DNA of 64,000 nt from NCBI GenBank assembly GCA_963678675.1, contig OY783198.1, forward strand, positions 67,001-131,000, written 5' to 3'. The stretch's first letter is position 1. Every line of letters begins with the position of its first letter. Positions 33,586-45,096 of this stretch are shown piece after piece. Origin of the DNA: Xiphydria camelus (taxonomy: Eukaryota > Arthropoda > Insecta > Hymenoptera > Xiphydriidae). Under the pieces are notes generated by a model. The model saw nothing but the letters and a program-made list of their open reading frames with translations, searched no databases and was not told the origin of the DNA. A program made the translations under genes and the position numbers.

Positions 33586-35960
33586 CGATAATCGTGAGAA
33601 TTTCGTACGGGGGATGATAAGAAGGAAGTCATATCGACGTATGAAAAAACGCTATGGGGAAGAAAACGCGAAGGAAGATACGAGGAGAATCGTGAAGAAG
33701 GGAGAAAGGTGATTTATGGGAAAAGGAACGAGGAGGATCATGAAACGGAGGAGGGACGAGGAGATTCATAGAGATGTAACGCGAGGAACAGATTGCGAGA
33801 GTAGGGTTTACTCCGATAAAAAAAGAAAAAGAGGAAGAGGGGGGTGCGGGTGGGCTCAGACGCAAAGGCATTAGGTACATATTCTGCGCGTTTGCTATCC
33901 TTCTTTCTGTCACGCGCCCGTGCAGCGATAGAGGAATCGATAATCGCGTGAGGATCTTGCGTGACGAATTTATGGTCTTCCTTCCTATGCAGATGTATCG
34001 GGAGTATGGACTGTATACAAATATATATACGTGTACTATATATACTCCCTTTTCTCTTCTGTGGAAGAGAAGCACGTCGGTCGATAAAGACTCCTCCGCG
34101 AGCAACTTCTCCGAAGATCCGCGTTATTTATGGTCGCCAACGTGGTCGATGGATCGGGCTGGGGTGACTATCCACTCTCGGGTCGTCCTTTGAGCGACGT
34201 TCGCTCGAACCACGGTCTCGAAAAACGGTGTGGACATCAGCGGTACGCGACTTGGATGGCAATGAGGATGATACACCTTTCATCGAACTCAGCCACACGG
34301 AAAAAAGAAACCCTAGGTCCACATAAATATCAGTAGATACTTCTTGAAAACGATAGGTATAAACCGATAAACGATTGGCGGACTAAAAGTGCCCCGATAG
34401 TCCCGCTTCGTTCTTGGTGGCGGGAAACTACCGTTTCCCTTGATTTTGTACAAAGTACTCAATAAATGGAGTACCTACTATTCAGTGCTATTTCGCGCAG
34501 CAGAAATTATTCTCGGGTGCGACATAGCAGGGAGCACCGTTTTGCATTGTAAAAATTGACAACTTCTGCTGTGTGAAATATCACTCTGTACAAAATTCTT
34601 CTTTCCGTACAATCGAACGGAAAATTTTGCACTCCCAATCTGTTTTTCCGGGGATCCATTCTCGAACTTTCGAAATATCTGAAATCACACGAGACGATTA
34701 ACGCGTGGATATTTTTCTAAAGTACCCAGATAGCAGAGGAAGTGAGCAATAATTATACCTCTGCGTGTTCGTCCTATCGATATGTCGATAAAAACCAGCT
34801 TGCAAAGTACCTCACAGATCTCAATTATTAAAATACAGTGGCATGATACTTTGCGCCTATACCTACCTGTAACGTGAAATTTTTGTCCTTTCGGTAACAT
34901 CTACTATAAGCAGCGGGAAAGTAGGCAAATTGAAGCAGAAAGAGAAGGCAATTTAATAAAATCTACTATCTATTTTTCAAAGTAGGATATCGAAAAAGGA
35001 TCCAAGAGTTCCTCGTTCGTGAGTCTTTTCAGTAAGTACCTGCCTACAACGTATGGTGCATTTTGCTTCTTATTTTTTCACCCGATAAGTTGCTTACAAA
35101 TAATACATCTATTTTCAAAATATCTGTTACCAACAACCAAGGGACGAACTACCTCTGCTGATGCTAGGGCATCTAATTAAAACAATGAAGATATTTTCGC
35201 GCGATAAAAATTCGTCGACATCGCGGACAGTATTTTCGCTTGAACGTCGTCGCGCGCGTCGCTCCAGAATTTCCTATCGTGGAGCAGCAGCAGTCACCCC
35301 AGGGGAACCCTCGATTATCGGGATTGGCGCGCTGCCGTGTCGACGTTACGAGCGCGTGATCCATCTAACCACGGTAAACGCAGCGGTACCGCAGCGAGAA
35401 TCGAGCTCCCATTCGTCTCGCCGCGTGCACTTTTCGCTCTTCCGGTATTATCGCGCGCCGAGAGAACGTCGCTGCCACTCTCTCGATATGCGGCGGAGAG
35501 ACGAAAACGTCGTCGAGAAGACGCTGTCGCGCGGTGAAACGAAAACAGAGTCGACGCGTTGGTCCCGCGCTGCGCGAAGTTCGAGAAGGGAGGGAAAAGC
35601 GTGTCCCATCTTCCTCCCATTACCGGAATTAATACGTAGGACGCCGCGAGGAGCAACTGTACACGAGCGAGCAAGCACTCGGCCCCGATTAAAAACGCTC
35701 GGTTTACCGTGGAACCACGCGAATAATTGAAAACTCCTCTTGGCGTGTTCCGCGGTTCTTTTCTTCTGGTGCATTTGAACGTTTCATTCGCCGTTGAATG
35801 GACCTGCTTGTGCATACATCATGCAGTATTCTTTCTACCGTACTATAGTTAGCACTTGCGCCACGTTACGATATATTTTAGCAAGAATCTCGTCAAATCG
35901 CGTGGAACTAGAATATCAGTCGCTGTCGAAACTCCATTTTTTTCTCATTCTATACCAGTC
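33586..35960. other. No gene recognised
   Basis: Purine-rich plus strand at 33610-33840. A weak inverted pair at about 34488-34588 (ATTTCGCGCAGCAGAA versus TTCTGCTGTGTGAAAT) and a solo ACCCAGATAGCAGAGG at 34726 suggest decayed small elements. A 189-codon plus frame (35161-35730) overlaps frames of similar length on the other strand and shows no motif. Confidence 0.4.
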
Positions 35961-36189
35961 CAGGTAGAAAAAGAATAGCGATATACAGGTAGAAAACGCT
36001 GACTAATTGGTTTACGAAGAGTACGTCTAATGTCCGACCAGAAGCTGATTTTTTCTTGTATAGGTAATATAAAGATGCCTTATCTCTCGCTGCCCGGAAG
36101 AAAAAGTTAACTTTCGGTCAGACACTAGGGCGTACTTCTCGTAAATCAATCGGTCAGTTTTTTGTATATCGCCATTTTTATCTACCTGA
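35961..36189. mobile_element. Palindromic element with ~95-bp arms
   Basis: Left arm starts CAGGTAGAAAAAG and contains GCGATATACA, TGACTAATTGGTTTACGA and AGTACG. The right arm mirrors these (CGTACTTCTCGTAAATCAAT, TGTATATCGC, CTACCTG) with scattered mismatches. About 36 bp of loop. No coding. Confidence 0.7.
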
Positions 36190-36229
36190 GAACCGGAGAG
36201 AAGTGCTACACGTGTTACGGGTAAACCTA

Positions 36230-36309
36230 TTAGGTGTACAACTTTGCTTCTGCCGTTTTCCTATAGATGGCTTATGAAAGAAACGGCAGAAGAAAAGTTG
36301 TACACCTAA
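36230..36309. mobile_element. 80-bp palindromic element with mariner-like ends
   Basis: TTAGGTGTACAACTTTGCTT at the left and AGTTGTACACCTAA at the right, with TA on both sides (36228-36229, 36310-36311). The arms pair over about 30 bp (GCTTCTGCCGTTT with AAACGGCAGAAG). The first 12 bases equal the right-hand terminus of the mariner at 39447-40726 (TTAGGTGTACAA). An unusually small, clean copy. Confidence 0.8.
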
Positions 36310-36540
36310 TATGTATACATATGTATCGAATGCGGCTCGGCGCGTTCGTTCGTCGAGTCGAATATAAGTCCGGATTTGGGATCAAATATGTGAATTTAAA
36401 ATAAATATGAATTTCCGGTGCGAGATCCAGATACGCATTTAAAAAAAAAAAAAAATTCTACAAATATATTATAATAAAATCTGAGAAAACATGAGATTCG
36501 GAAAATCAATGCCCAATGTAATACAATACATGTAGGTACC

Positions 36541-37018
36541 GTGTGAGGCTAAACTTACTCGTCGAGAAATAAACTTCAATCACACTAATATCTCATTATT
36601 TATGAATTTTGACTTTGTTGTAGATAAAAATATAATCTTCAAAAAAGTATTATACAAATACACGGAGAAAAAGAATTAGTTAGATCTATTAAACATCACT
36701 TGCAGGGTCGTAAGTAATTATTTATTTACGTCGATTTGATCTTTTTTCGTATTAATTTGATATTTCTTCCTTGCTATTTCACATAATTGTAAGGAACAGA
36801 TATTTGATTGATGCATTAAACAATTTCATTGATACAAGTAAATAATTACTTGCGACACCGCGAATGATTTTCAGCAGATCTAACTAATTCTCTTTCTCTG
36901 TGTATTTGTATAATACTTTTTTGAAAATTATATTTTTATCCAAGTTCATATAAATAATATCTAATGAGATATCAGTGATTGAAGCTTCTTTCCTGGCGAG
37001 TAAGTTTAGCCTCATATG
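36541..37018. mobile_element. Family H element, copy 2, split by E copy 3
   Basis: Ends TGAGGCTAAACTTACTCG and CGAGTAAGTTTAGCCTCA, with inner GAAATAAACTTCAATCAC mirrored by GTGATTGAAGCTTCTTTCC. The central AATCTTCAAAAAAGTATT and its mirror flank the nested insertion. Confidence 0.8.
36661..36902. mobile_element. Family E MITE, copy 3, nested in H copy 2
   Basis: Ends CACGGAGAAAAAGAATTAG and CTAATTCTCTTTCTCTGTG, TA on both sides. Body words CTTGCAGGGTCGTAAGTAAT and TAATTACTTGCGACACCGCG mirror each other. Best-preserved E copy. Confidence 0.85.
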
Positions 37019-37089
37019 GTAAATATAGGTATATATATCTCGGAAGGAAGACATATGTATTTAATTGATGTATTAAAAAATTCCATTGA

Positions 37090-37197
37090 TGTAATTAAAT
37101 AATTATGTGTATGAGTTAAGAGCTCGTAGATAAATGAGATAACAGAGATTGTGGAGTTTCTTTCCTGGCAAGTAAGTTTAGCCTCATATATGGTATA
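37090..37197. mobile_element. Family H element, copy 3, right end only
   Basis: GAGATTGTGGAGTTTCTTTC, CTGGCAAGTAAGTTTAGC and CTCATATATGG match the right half of the other H copies. The left half is missing. Confidence 0.6.
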
Positions 37198-39446
37198 TAA
37201 GTACACGTGGCTGCTCTCAGCCAGCATATCGAGGAAAGTTCGCGACGTCGCACACCTGCCCGCCTCCCCTCGCCAAAGTCGAGTCCCTCGTCGGGTTCCC
37301 CGAAGACGGCGGGAGGGGGTGTATATATTCGGAAGGATAACATCGCGCTCTCGAGAAGAAGCGAAGACGAGGAAGCTGCAGCGTGTAGTGCGCAGAGTTG
37401 GCCAGAGCAACACGTGGGGCCAAGGGTCGATATCGCGTACAGAGCGAGCAGGCCGGGCGGGTTTTGCAACGTTCTTGTCTCTGCGGCGGCCGTGGCCAAC
37501 GCGCGGCCGACCCTGCAAACCGCGCCGCCCCACCTGCGACCTAGCTGCCGCGTTCCGCCCGGGTCACGAACACTAGCCACTCGGCGTTTTCAGAGCGCGA
37601 CCCGCGACAGTTTTAACCCCCTCGAGACCCTCTGATGCGCGAGCGTGCGAGCACGCCCAATACACTCGCGTTAGCTCTCGGCTTACACACACACACACAC
37701 ACACGTACGCGCGAGTATGTATCTTTCCCCACCTTTCCCGTGTAGGTAGACAGCGGCTATTACTCGCGCTCGACCGGTAATATCTCGCGGTATATCGCCG
37801 TCTCTTTTCATTCGTTCGGCGATTTATTGGCCGATATATGGACCTATACGAGTGCCCTCGACTCGTCCTCCCACGTTTCGGTATATTACAGTCGTTATTG
37901 CGTACGGCTTTGTGCAGGTAGGTACGCGGTAGGTACGTCGTAGATGCGAGCAGTTCGAGTATGTATGTATTTCGTCGGGGAGTGACGTACACATGTATGA
38001 GATGCGCTATACTGGAGAGAAATCAATTTCAAGGCCAGGACATTTTTACGACCTAACTCTGTGTGACGTTTTTTATCGCAACGCGCTTGCACTATACGAA
38101 TATAATCATCCACCCACCGTTGTTCTTGCGTTTAAAGCCGCGCCGTCCGACCACGTCGATTTGTTTTCCCTCAAAGCCACGGGGAAACCTTCTCCAGATC
38201 GTGGAGTGGTTAACCCGGTGATGTGATGTACATAGAGATCAGAGAATAGAGTAATTTCACGTATCTCGCGCTATTTTCTTACCGTGGAGTCGGAATAGCT
38301 TCGCACTACATTTTTTCTTCAACCGCGAAAACTGGTTTTCGTCGAGTTTTGTTATCCTTCCCTCGTTGCGGGAGAGGGAAATCTCAATTTTTTGGGGAAA
38401 GGATCTTCCCGGGATATTCTTCGCCCATCTCTCGATCTCATTTATTTAGCTGCCGCCGTCGCGTTCGATTAAGCGCGCCGTCCGACTCTATCGAATCGTT
38501 TCTCCTGAAAAGCTGGAGAAAGCTACCGGCATCGCGTATCCGCTCATACGGTATACGCCGTAAAACAGATCATTTATCCGTGGAATGCGGCAAGTGGGGG
38601 GAGGAGGAGAATCGAAGATGAAATTTCCTCGGAATTTTTTCCCCGTTGTGTCCGTCCCGAGGGGGGTGGGTTTGTATCGATCCGTATCCAAACTCCGAGA
38701 AATGCGCGATAGTGCGATTGGGCGGAGAGGCGCGAATTTGATGGCTATGGAAACACACGGCGGCTGCGAGGGTCCGATAAATACCTGTAGGTGTATATAG
38801 GGGTGAAAAAAGCTCGAGGGGTTATTTTTCCGTTCGCCAAATGTGTATTGTACGCCTTGCCATGTATGGGTATACCGTTACGTCGGGGCGTACGTATTTC
38901 GTTTCCAACCCAAATCCCGCCCATCGCTTTATTCCCAAGCCAAGGCTCGCCGAACGCTTTCATCCCCCAAGGTGAAAAGCAGCGAAATTTGAGCGAACGA
39001 CGAGGAGTACAGACGGCCAGGTAAAAACCCATTCGTTCGCCTCTGCCGCCGGTGATTATTCCGCGATTTTATCCACGAATTAAAATCCGCCACGCCTTCG
39101 AGTCATGGAGGGAAGAATTGGTGCTCGGCTATCTAGCCCGGAGAACGCAGGGGATGGGAGAGTCTCGGCGGATACGAAGCCTGAAGAATGACTGCGATCG
39201 ACCCGGACGGCGTCCAATGAATGAAATCTAAGAGAATGGAAAACTGAATTTTTTGGACTCCCCGCGGTTATACGAGTTCCTCGTTGATAACGCTTGAAGT
39301 GGGAGTAGATGAGATGCAGAGGGCGAAACGTAGCGCATCTGAGAAAAGACCTCGACAAAAGGGCTACCCTTTGGTACGTAACAAGGGCGAGCGCGCTCGA
39401 CTTCGATCCGTGAACTGTGAATTAAATAGAGGGTCGCGAAAATATA
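37198..39446. other. No gene recognised; (CA)n at 37684-37704
   Basis: 37.2-37.7 kb has 140-170-codon frames in four or more frames at once over the same bases (37012-37635), a sign of GC-rich stop-poor sequence rather than genes. No splice-flanked motif found. A short CA repeat is the only repeat seen. Confidence 0.4.
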
Positions 39447-40726
39447 TTAGGTGTGCAAATAAGTTTTAGGACACTTCTGCAAAAATTTAAAATTTATTTT
39501 TGAAAAAAAGTAAAATACATTTATTTATCAAAATAATCCCCTTCACACTCAATGACCTTCAGCCATCTTTTAGGCAATTCACAGATGCCTTCCGCAAAGA
39601 AAGTTTCGTCTTGCGAGATGAGGAAGTTATCGACCCATCTTTGGACTTCTTTAAATGTTTTGAATCGCACATCAGACAATTCGTTTTGCATTTTCCGAAA
39701 CAAGTGAAAATCAGTTGGAGCTAATGAATGGAGTCTGGTGAATACGCCGGGTGTGGTACAATTTCCCATCCAAGAGCCACTAACGTATCCTTGACCGGTC
39801 TACCCACATGAGCCCTGGCATTGTTATTGAGCAGGTTTACTGGACGTTTTCCTTTGCCAGTAAATGGACGCTTTTGGTCAATTTCTTGGTTCATTCGTAG
39901 GATTAATTGTTGACGATAGCGATCGGCAGTAACTGTCTGGCCAGACTTCAGAAGTTCATAATGGGGAGTACGCCTTTCATATCCCACCATATACTACACA
40001 GCATGACTTTGTTACAGTGAATATTGCGCTTTGGCGTCGTCAGCTCGCATGGGTCAACCCAATGATATCAGCGTTTCGGATTATCAAAGTAAATCTACTT
40101 TTCATCGCCGGCCACACTTTTCCACAGAAAAGACTTTCTATGTTGCTTGTGTGTTGTAGAGATTCAAACACATGTCAAAAGACGGCTATTTTTATATGCT
40201 TGAGTCCAAGAGTGTGGCACCACTCTCCTTTTGTTCCTTTTCGAATCTTTCCCATTGCTTCTGAGTGATAGGAAATAGTTTGTTGAGTTACTCCTAGCTG
40301 TTCTGAAAGTTGTTTTTCCATCTGGCAAGACTTTTTAACCAGCAACTCTTGCAGTTCCTGGTCGTCCATCTTTACAGGAGCCCCGGTACGTTTACGGTCA
40401 CTAACATCAAAAAATTACCGTCTTTAAATCTCTTATTCCAATACTCACATGTACTTTTAGGCGCAATGTCGTCCCCAAGAACAGAACAGATCGATTCACA
40501 TGCTTTCCTAACACTTTTTCCTTGATGGAGTTCATAGCAGATGCAGTGTCTAATAAAGGGCTTATCAGTCTGCATGTTTTATTCACAGATTTTAAAGGTT
40601 ATATCTATGATTCCCTTATGTTTCGATACTACATAACAAGTGCCACCATATCGTATGTGAGCGGTAACTTTGAATTACTTTTGTGACACGGAGTGGAAGT
40701 GTCCTAAAATTTATTTGTACACCTAA
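39447..40726 (-). mobile_element. Mariner transposon, near full length
   Basis: 1280 bp with ~31-bp terminal inverted repeats. The left end is TTAGGTGTGCAAATAAGTTT. The right end, read on the minus strand, is TTAGGTGTACAAATAAATTT; both continue TAGGACACTTC. TA is duplicated at 39445-39446 and 40727-40728, as expected of Tc1/mariner elements. Length and single transposase gene are typical of a mariner. It landed at the edge of a fragment of the 3-5-kb foldback family. Confidence 0.95.
39521..40575 (-). pseudogene. Mariner transposase, inactivated
   Basis: The minus strand reads from Met (40575) through a mariner N-terminal helix-turn-helix region (IRHCICYELHQGKSVRKAC, STCEYWNKRFKDG), a linker (MDDQELQELL, QLSEQLGVTQQTISYH), and the catalytic domain to GDYFDK and a stop at 39521-39523, about 350 codons, the usual length. 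Lesions are visible: a frameshift in a T run near 40408; a TAG (40095-40097) right after the first catalytic motif GDEK, whose Asp codon is 40104-40106; the second catalytic Asp replaced by Asn (39823-39825, in NNNARAH where HDNARPH is usual); and an 8-nt insertion between SPD and LAPTD near 39725 that shifts frame before the third Asp (39710-39712). A DD34D-type enzyme by spacing once the insertion is allowed for. It cannot be functional. Confidence 0.92.
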
Positions 40727-41075
40727 TATTTTTTGACGCCGATTCCGAAAATCGCTATTATATTGATGAAATCTCAAAGGAGGACCGAGACATCAATGAT
40801 CTTTCGCAGAAAAATAATTCTTTTTTTGTACACAAAATCGCTGATATCTTATATTTCCATCGTGATATCCACCTAATGACCATGATTTTCGTAATCAGCG
40901 TGAAAAAAAAAACATGGGATTGGGTGGATCAGCGATCGAGTCCAGAGATTTCGATTTTTTGCATCCCACGGGTAGGTACGATTTTTCGCATCCTTTCTCA
41001 TTTTTTCAATTTTTTCGCAAAAATGAAAATCTTCGGAATTGGAGTCTCGACCACCCTATCCGATGTATTTATATT
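40727..41075. mobile_element. Fragment of the foldback family (one unit)
   Basis: GACGCCGATTCCGAAAATCG, CTATTATATTGATGAAATCT, CACCTAATGACCATGATTTT and GTCTCGACCACCCTATCCGA match one forward unit and linker of the 3055-5349 element. The mariner interrupts its left edge. The remainder of the foldback is absent. Confidence 0.8.
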
Positions 41076-41544
41076 AAGAAATTTCGAGAGGGAGGACGGC
41101 TTCCTCGTATCACCATCATCATTGCGGTTCGGTGATACATGGCGTCACAGTAACTTTAAAGTTTCTATTCAAATCTAGAGTCATATTTTACCGATATTAT
41201 TCGACACCAGCAGATAGTGCTGAAAAATATGCCGCTTCGAAAAGTAAACATTTTATCTGTACGCTACGAGATACAAGGATTCGAGTATCTCATTATAACC
41301 ATCGTAATTAAACTTAAATAGGGAATGAAAAAGTGAACGTAACTCGATTCCTATTTTAATTAATTCCAAAGTGCTTTTAAAATCCCATTAAACGACTATC
41401 ACTGATGTAATGGAAAGTCGATATGGAAATGAACTAGGTGCATTACAAAAAGTGTTGAGCGAGAATTGCTGTAAATTATGATACTAAACGCTGTAAAAAG
41501 ATTTATATTTTTAATATATTTTTGTACAAAGCTTTTTTCCAACA
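41076..41544. other. No gene recognised
   Basis: AT-rich sequence, nothing identified. Confidence 0.45.
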
Positions 41545-41666
41545 CGTGATTATGAAAATTAATATAAGTACCTACTCCGTAATTATGAAAATTCATATAT
41601 GTATATTTCCTTATGAAATTTCCCTTATACATTTCATAACGGAGTGTATTAATTCTCATAATCACG
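41545..41666. mobile_element. 122-bp palindromic MITE
   Basis: CGTGATTATGAAAATTAATA on the left and TATTAATTCTCATAATCACG on the right, with inner CTACTCCGT/ACGGAGTG pairing. Frame 41399-41665 is not a gene. Confidence 0.7.
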
Positions 41667-42241
41667 AATTGGATTAAAGCTCTATATACAATTATATGAA
41701 ATTTAATACAAATTTTTTTAAAGTGAAGGTTAAACTACAATGAGGCCTCGATTTAAAGTAATCGGCATTAAACTCTCTTACCATTAGATGTCCCGTAAGT
41801 TTCATTTTATATTATGTAATCTTACATAATAATTTTATAATAACGAACAAGAAACGAAGAAAAGTTTTCTCGATACCCAAACGATCGACCGTTCAACTGT
41901 ATCGCAACTGTCCGCCAGACACTCGTTTCGAAACGCGTCGTTCCCGGAAAGGTTTCGCCTTCGGTTAACGCTAACGGGGAAAAAAAATTCTACCGCGCTG
42001 CGCACGTTTTTTTCCTCTCTCCCCTTGTTATTTTCGATCCGACTTGCGGCAATAATGATCCACCTGTCGCCAAAGCAGAAGGCGTCCCTTTATCTCATGG
42101 TTGGCGACACTCTCATTCACACTAACGAGACACGCGTGATCGCACGTGACTGCGCGCCTCGGCGGGAATAAATATAATAGAGACAGTACCCACGCGCGCG
42201 CGCTTTTCTATTTCGCGAAGACGCGAAGTGGTACGGCGACG

Positions 42242-42243
<2 letters not shown>
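41667..42243. other. No gene recognised
   Basis: AT-rich first half, GC-richer second half. Nothing identified. Confidence 0.45.

Positions 42244-42321
<78 letters not shown>
42244..42321. repeat. (CT)n microsatellite
   Basis: Uninterrupted CT array of about 78 bp. Confidence 0.95.
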
Positions 42322-42324
<3 letters not shown>

Positions 42325-42602
42325 CCCGTCGGGAAGCTTTTTCTCTTTCCTATATTCGGAGAAACTCCTAATCCACATCCGAACCAAATGTAGGTATTCG
42401 ATGGACGATGGAAAATTATTTATACATAGGACACACAAGAAATAAATTAAAAATGTTACATAACCATACAAAATTTTCTACAATAAGTGAAATGTTGGTT
42501 TCCACTCGTCAGAAACTAGATCTTTTAACGTCTCGTTTTCCTCCCAATCTCGAGATATGCGACAATATTCATAGTCGCGACTTATAAATAAGCACGGACT
42601 TG

Positions 42603-43127
42603 CACTGAAAGAAATTTTAAAGATTGTAAGGCAATGTTAGTAGTTTATTAATATAAGAATAAGTTCTAGTTAACCTTAGACACACATAGAAGAAGAATTA
42701 GTTTGATCTACTGAAAATTACTTGCAGGGTCGCAAGTAATTATTTATTTATATTAATGAAATATTCCAGAGTACACTAATTAAATATCTCTTTCTTAGGA
42801 TCATGTGGAATAGCATGTGAGAATGCAAGGAAAAAATATCAAGTTAATATGAAAGAACATTTCATCGGTGTAAATCAATAATAATTACTTGCGACCGCGT
42901 AAGTAATTTTCAGTAGATTCAATTAATTGTTTTTCTCGGTGTACCAATGAGTATTTCTATTTTAGCTGTACGTATAATTACCTATTTCAACATTACGCAT
43001 TGCTCTTGTCACTATTTGGTATTGTTGTATTACCTACTATGCTGTCTGGTTAACCTCATTTAGCCTTAAAGCATAGCTGTCATAGCTAAACTTATTGCTT
43101 GTGTGCGACCTATAAATTTTTCTCAGC
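42603..43127. mobile_element. Family G element, copy 1, split by E copy 4
   Basis: Starts CACTGAAAGAAATTTTAAAG and contains GGCAATGTTAGTAGTTTAT, GTATTACCTACTATG, GTTAACC and TTAGCC near the right, ending AAATTTTTCTCAGCA. Matches 52808-53108 on both sides of the nested insertion. Confidence 0.75.
42683..42941. mobile_element. Family E MITE, copy 4, nested in G copy 1
   Basis: CACATAGAAGAAGAATTAG start and AATTAATTGTTTTTCTCGGTG end, with CTTGCAGGGTCGCAAGTAAT and ATTACTTGCGACCGCG inside. Confidence 0.8.
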
Positions 43128-43845
43128 ATAGGTCAGCATCGGAGGTCAGTTTTTGGTCGAGACGTCGACTCGAGTCGTGCTCATTTATAAGTTTCCAACT
43201 GTGAAAACGGGCCATAAAGTCATATCCACAGTCGCCCCTGAGCGTCAGCGTACCCCGCGACGACGATGCGACATACGATGTGCATTCGGCGGCGCCGTTG
43301 TATTGATCCCCGCGCCGCGCGTCCCGGCCAGTCCGCGCATCCCCGAGGGTTTAATATTCATTACCTGATATATGATTAATTAATGTCGGCTTTCCGCGCC
43401 CACCTCGATCTAGCAATTTGTCCTGGTCCGGGCATTTCGGGACTTTCGAAGGGACGGGGCGTACAGGCGGACGAAGGCAGGAAGGATTTCAAAGGGGCGG
43501 CATACGCTCGCGTTCTTCTCGTTCGTGGCTGCCCATTAATCACCATTCATTGTCGCGCTGGCTCCGCTGACGAAGCGGTGGCACGAAAGGCAAGGAGTCG
43601 TTGCGCGCGGGAACAGAGGCGTCCGTGACTGCGATCGCGAATAACAACGGACCGCGATCCTCCGTCGATGGAGAAACGAATGGCCGGTTTGTTCGACCCC
43701 GGTCGCGCGCGCGCGCGCGGTAGGTATTTAACTCGACCCGTGCGTGGTTACAGTCGGGCGTGCAGGGCGAATCGGCGCGCACCCGGAAATCGAGAAGTCG
43801 AACGAGAGCAGTCGAAAGACGCATGTATCACGCGGCACGCCTGTA
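43128..43845. other. No gene recognised
   Basis: GC-rich second half. Frames on both strands overlap at 43540-43824. No motifs. Confidence 0.4.
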
Positions 43846-44218
43846 CACCGAGAAAAATAGCTTCGTTAAAACGACAAAGCGTATCTGGTTTTTTATATTT
43901 AGTTATTCCAACCAAAATATTAGTAAGTTCAATCACAAATAGGTATTTGGTTATTCTAGCTACATATCCAGTTATTCTAACGAGGAAATCGTCAGTTCAA
44001 CCAGACGGTTGGGAATCCATATTCCACCAAACGGTTTGGTCGTGGCCTTAAAGATTTCGGTTAAACTGACTAGGTTTTTCTTCTTAGGGCCGGTTTTACC
44101 AACACGGTATAAACGCGGTATAGCGCTATACTGAGAATAACCAGCAATAAGCCTTATGGTTATTCTCAGTATAGCGCTATACCGCGTTTATACCTGTTGG
44201 TAAAACCGGCCCTTAGTG
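43846..44218 (+). mobile_element. Family A MITE, copy 6, split by a Harbinger-like palindrome
   Basis: CACCGAGAAAAATAGCTTCG start, then AAAACGACAAAGCGTATCTG and the TTCTAACNAAA words. The last bases of its right end (TTAGTG) are separated from the body by the insert at 44087-44212. Confidence 0.8.
44087..44212. mobile_element. Harbinger-like palindromic MITE with TTA duplication
   Basis: 126 bp that is almost entirely one inverted repeat: GGGCCGGTTTTACCAACA at the left and TGTTGGTAAAACCGGCCC at the right, with TATAGCGCTATA and GAGAATAACCA in both arms and a ~15-nt loop. Flanked by TTA on both sides (44084-44086, 44213-44215). A 3-bp TTA duplication with G-rich ends fits the PIF/Harbinger superfamily. 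It inserted into the terminal TTAGTG of an A copy. A solo right end (AAAACCGGCCC then TAA) recurs at 49342. Confidence 0.8.
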
Positions 44219-44883
44219 TAGATACGCAAACTATAGTTACCGCGCGAACACGCGGAGGTGGCGCGGCAGAAAGTGGCGAGGTATCTAGATACATATACAT
44301 TTCTCCTTAATTCGTAGCCCGACGACCTTTTGAAATTACGAGGAGCCACTGGGGCGCGAGAGAGGACCGCGCGCACTTATGTCGCGTTTATTATAAATTA
44401 CCTCCTCGGGTTGAACAATGGCCCTACGCGAGGAGGAGCCGAGGCCACGAGTAACGATTATAATTAACATCCCTTTTCCTCCAGAGGCTCGCGCGCGGGG
44501 CCATTGTCCGAGTACGCTCGCCCCCTGGATCTCGGATTTAATATAGGTTTCCCGAGGAAATTCAGTCGGCCCTCTAGGTACAGTTGTATTTTAATCGTTA
44601 CACGCGCGTCTCTCTACCTGGAAATGAGAAAGTTCGACGCGAGAAACGCGAAAATGAAAGGCCGACTCCGCCTCTCTCATGGGCCATCGATATAAGTCGT
44701 TAATTAAAGTCGGCTCTGTACGATATGGCATGAACCGTATGCGCGCGCGTACGGCGTGTAACGTGCACAAAAGTGCCTCGTGATGTTTGGAGAACTGCTG
44801 CAGCGTCGACTCCGAAGTGTACCCACGCGTCGGTGCTCGCCCCGTCATCATGTTGCTCACCTCCAACATCGACAAAAATAACT
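44219..44883. other. No gene recognised
   Basis: Short frames on both strands. Nothing else. Confidence 0.4.
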
Positions 44884-45015
44884 GAGGGAATTTTGAGGGA
44901 GCGTTGTGTACCGCGGCACAAATTTGTTTAGAAATTTATGAATCACTCGGGCATTCCGCGTAAACAAGCGCGCGTTATTTATAGAGCCCATTTCCGATCT
45001 TGAGAATCATTACTA
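44884..45015 (-). repeat. Family O interspersed repeat, copy 2 (inverted)
   Basis: Reverse complement of 32265-32397 with about 85 percent identity by eye. Both copies lie within about 100 bp of a family A element. Confidence 0.75.
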
Positions 45016-45096
45016 ACAGAATAACCGGGAGTAATTTTATAGATACCCTCGAGAAACGTACTATTTACATAGAATACACGTAGAATACACCTATTA

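Noticed and set aside
35161..35815. Frames of 189 and 166 codons on opposite strands
   Set aside because: They cover the same GC-rich bases; neither has a recognisable domain or splice pattern.
37012..37635. Five overlapping frames of 105-173 codons
   Set aside because: Simultaneous openness in several frames of both strands points to stop-poor composition, not coding.
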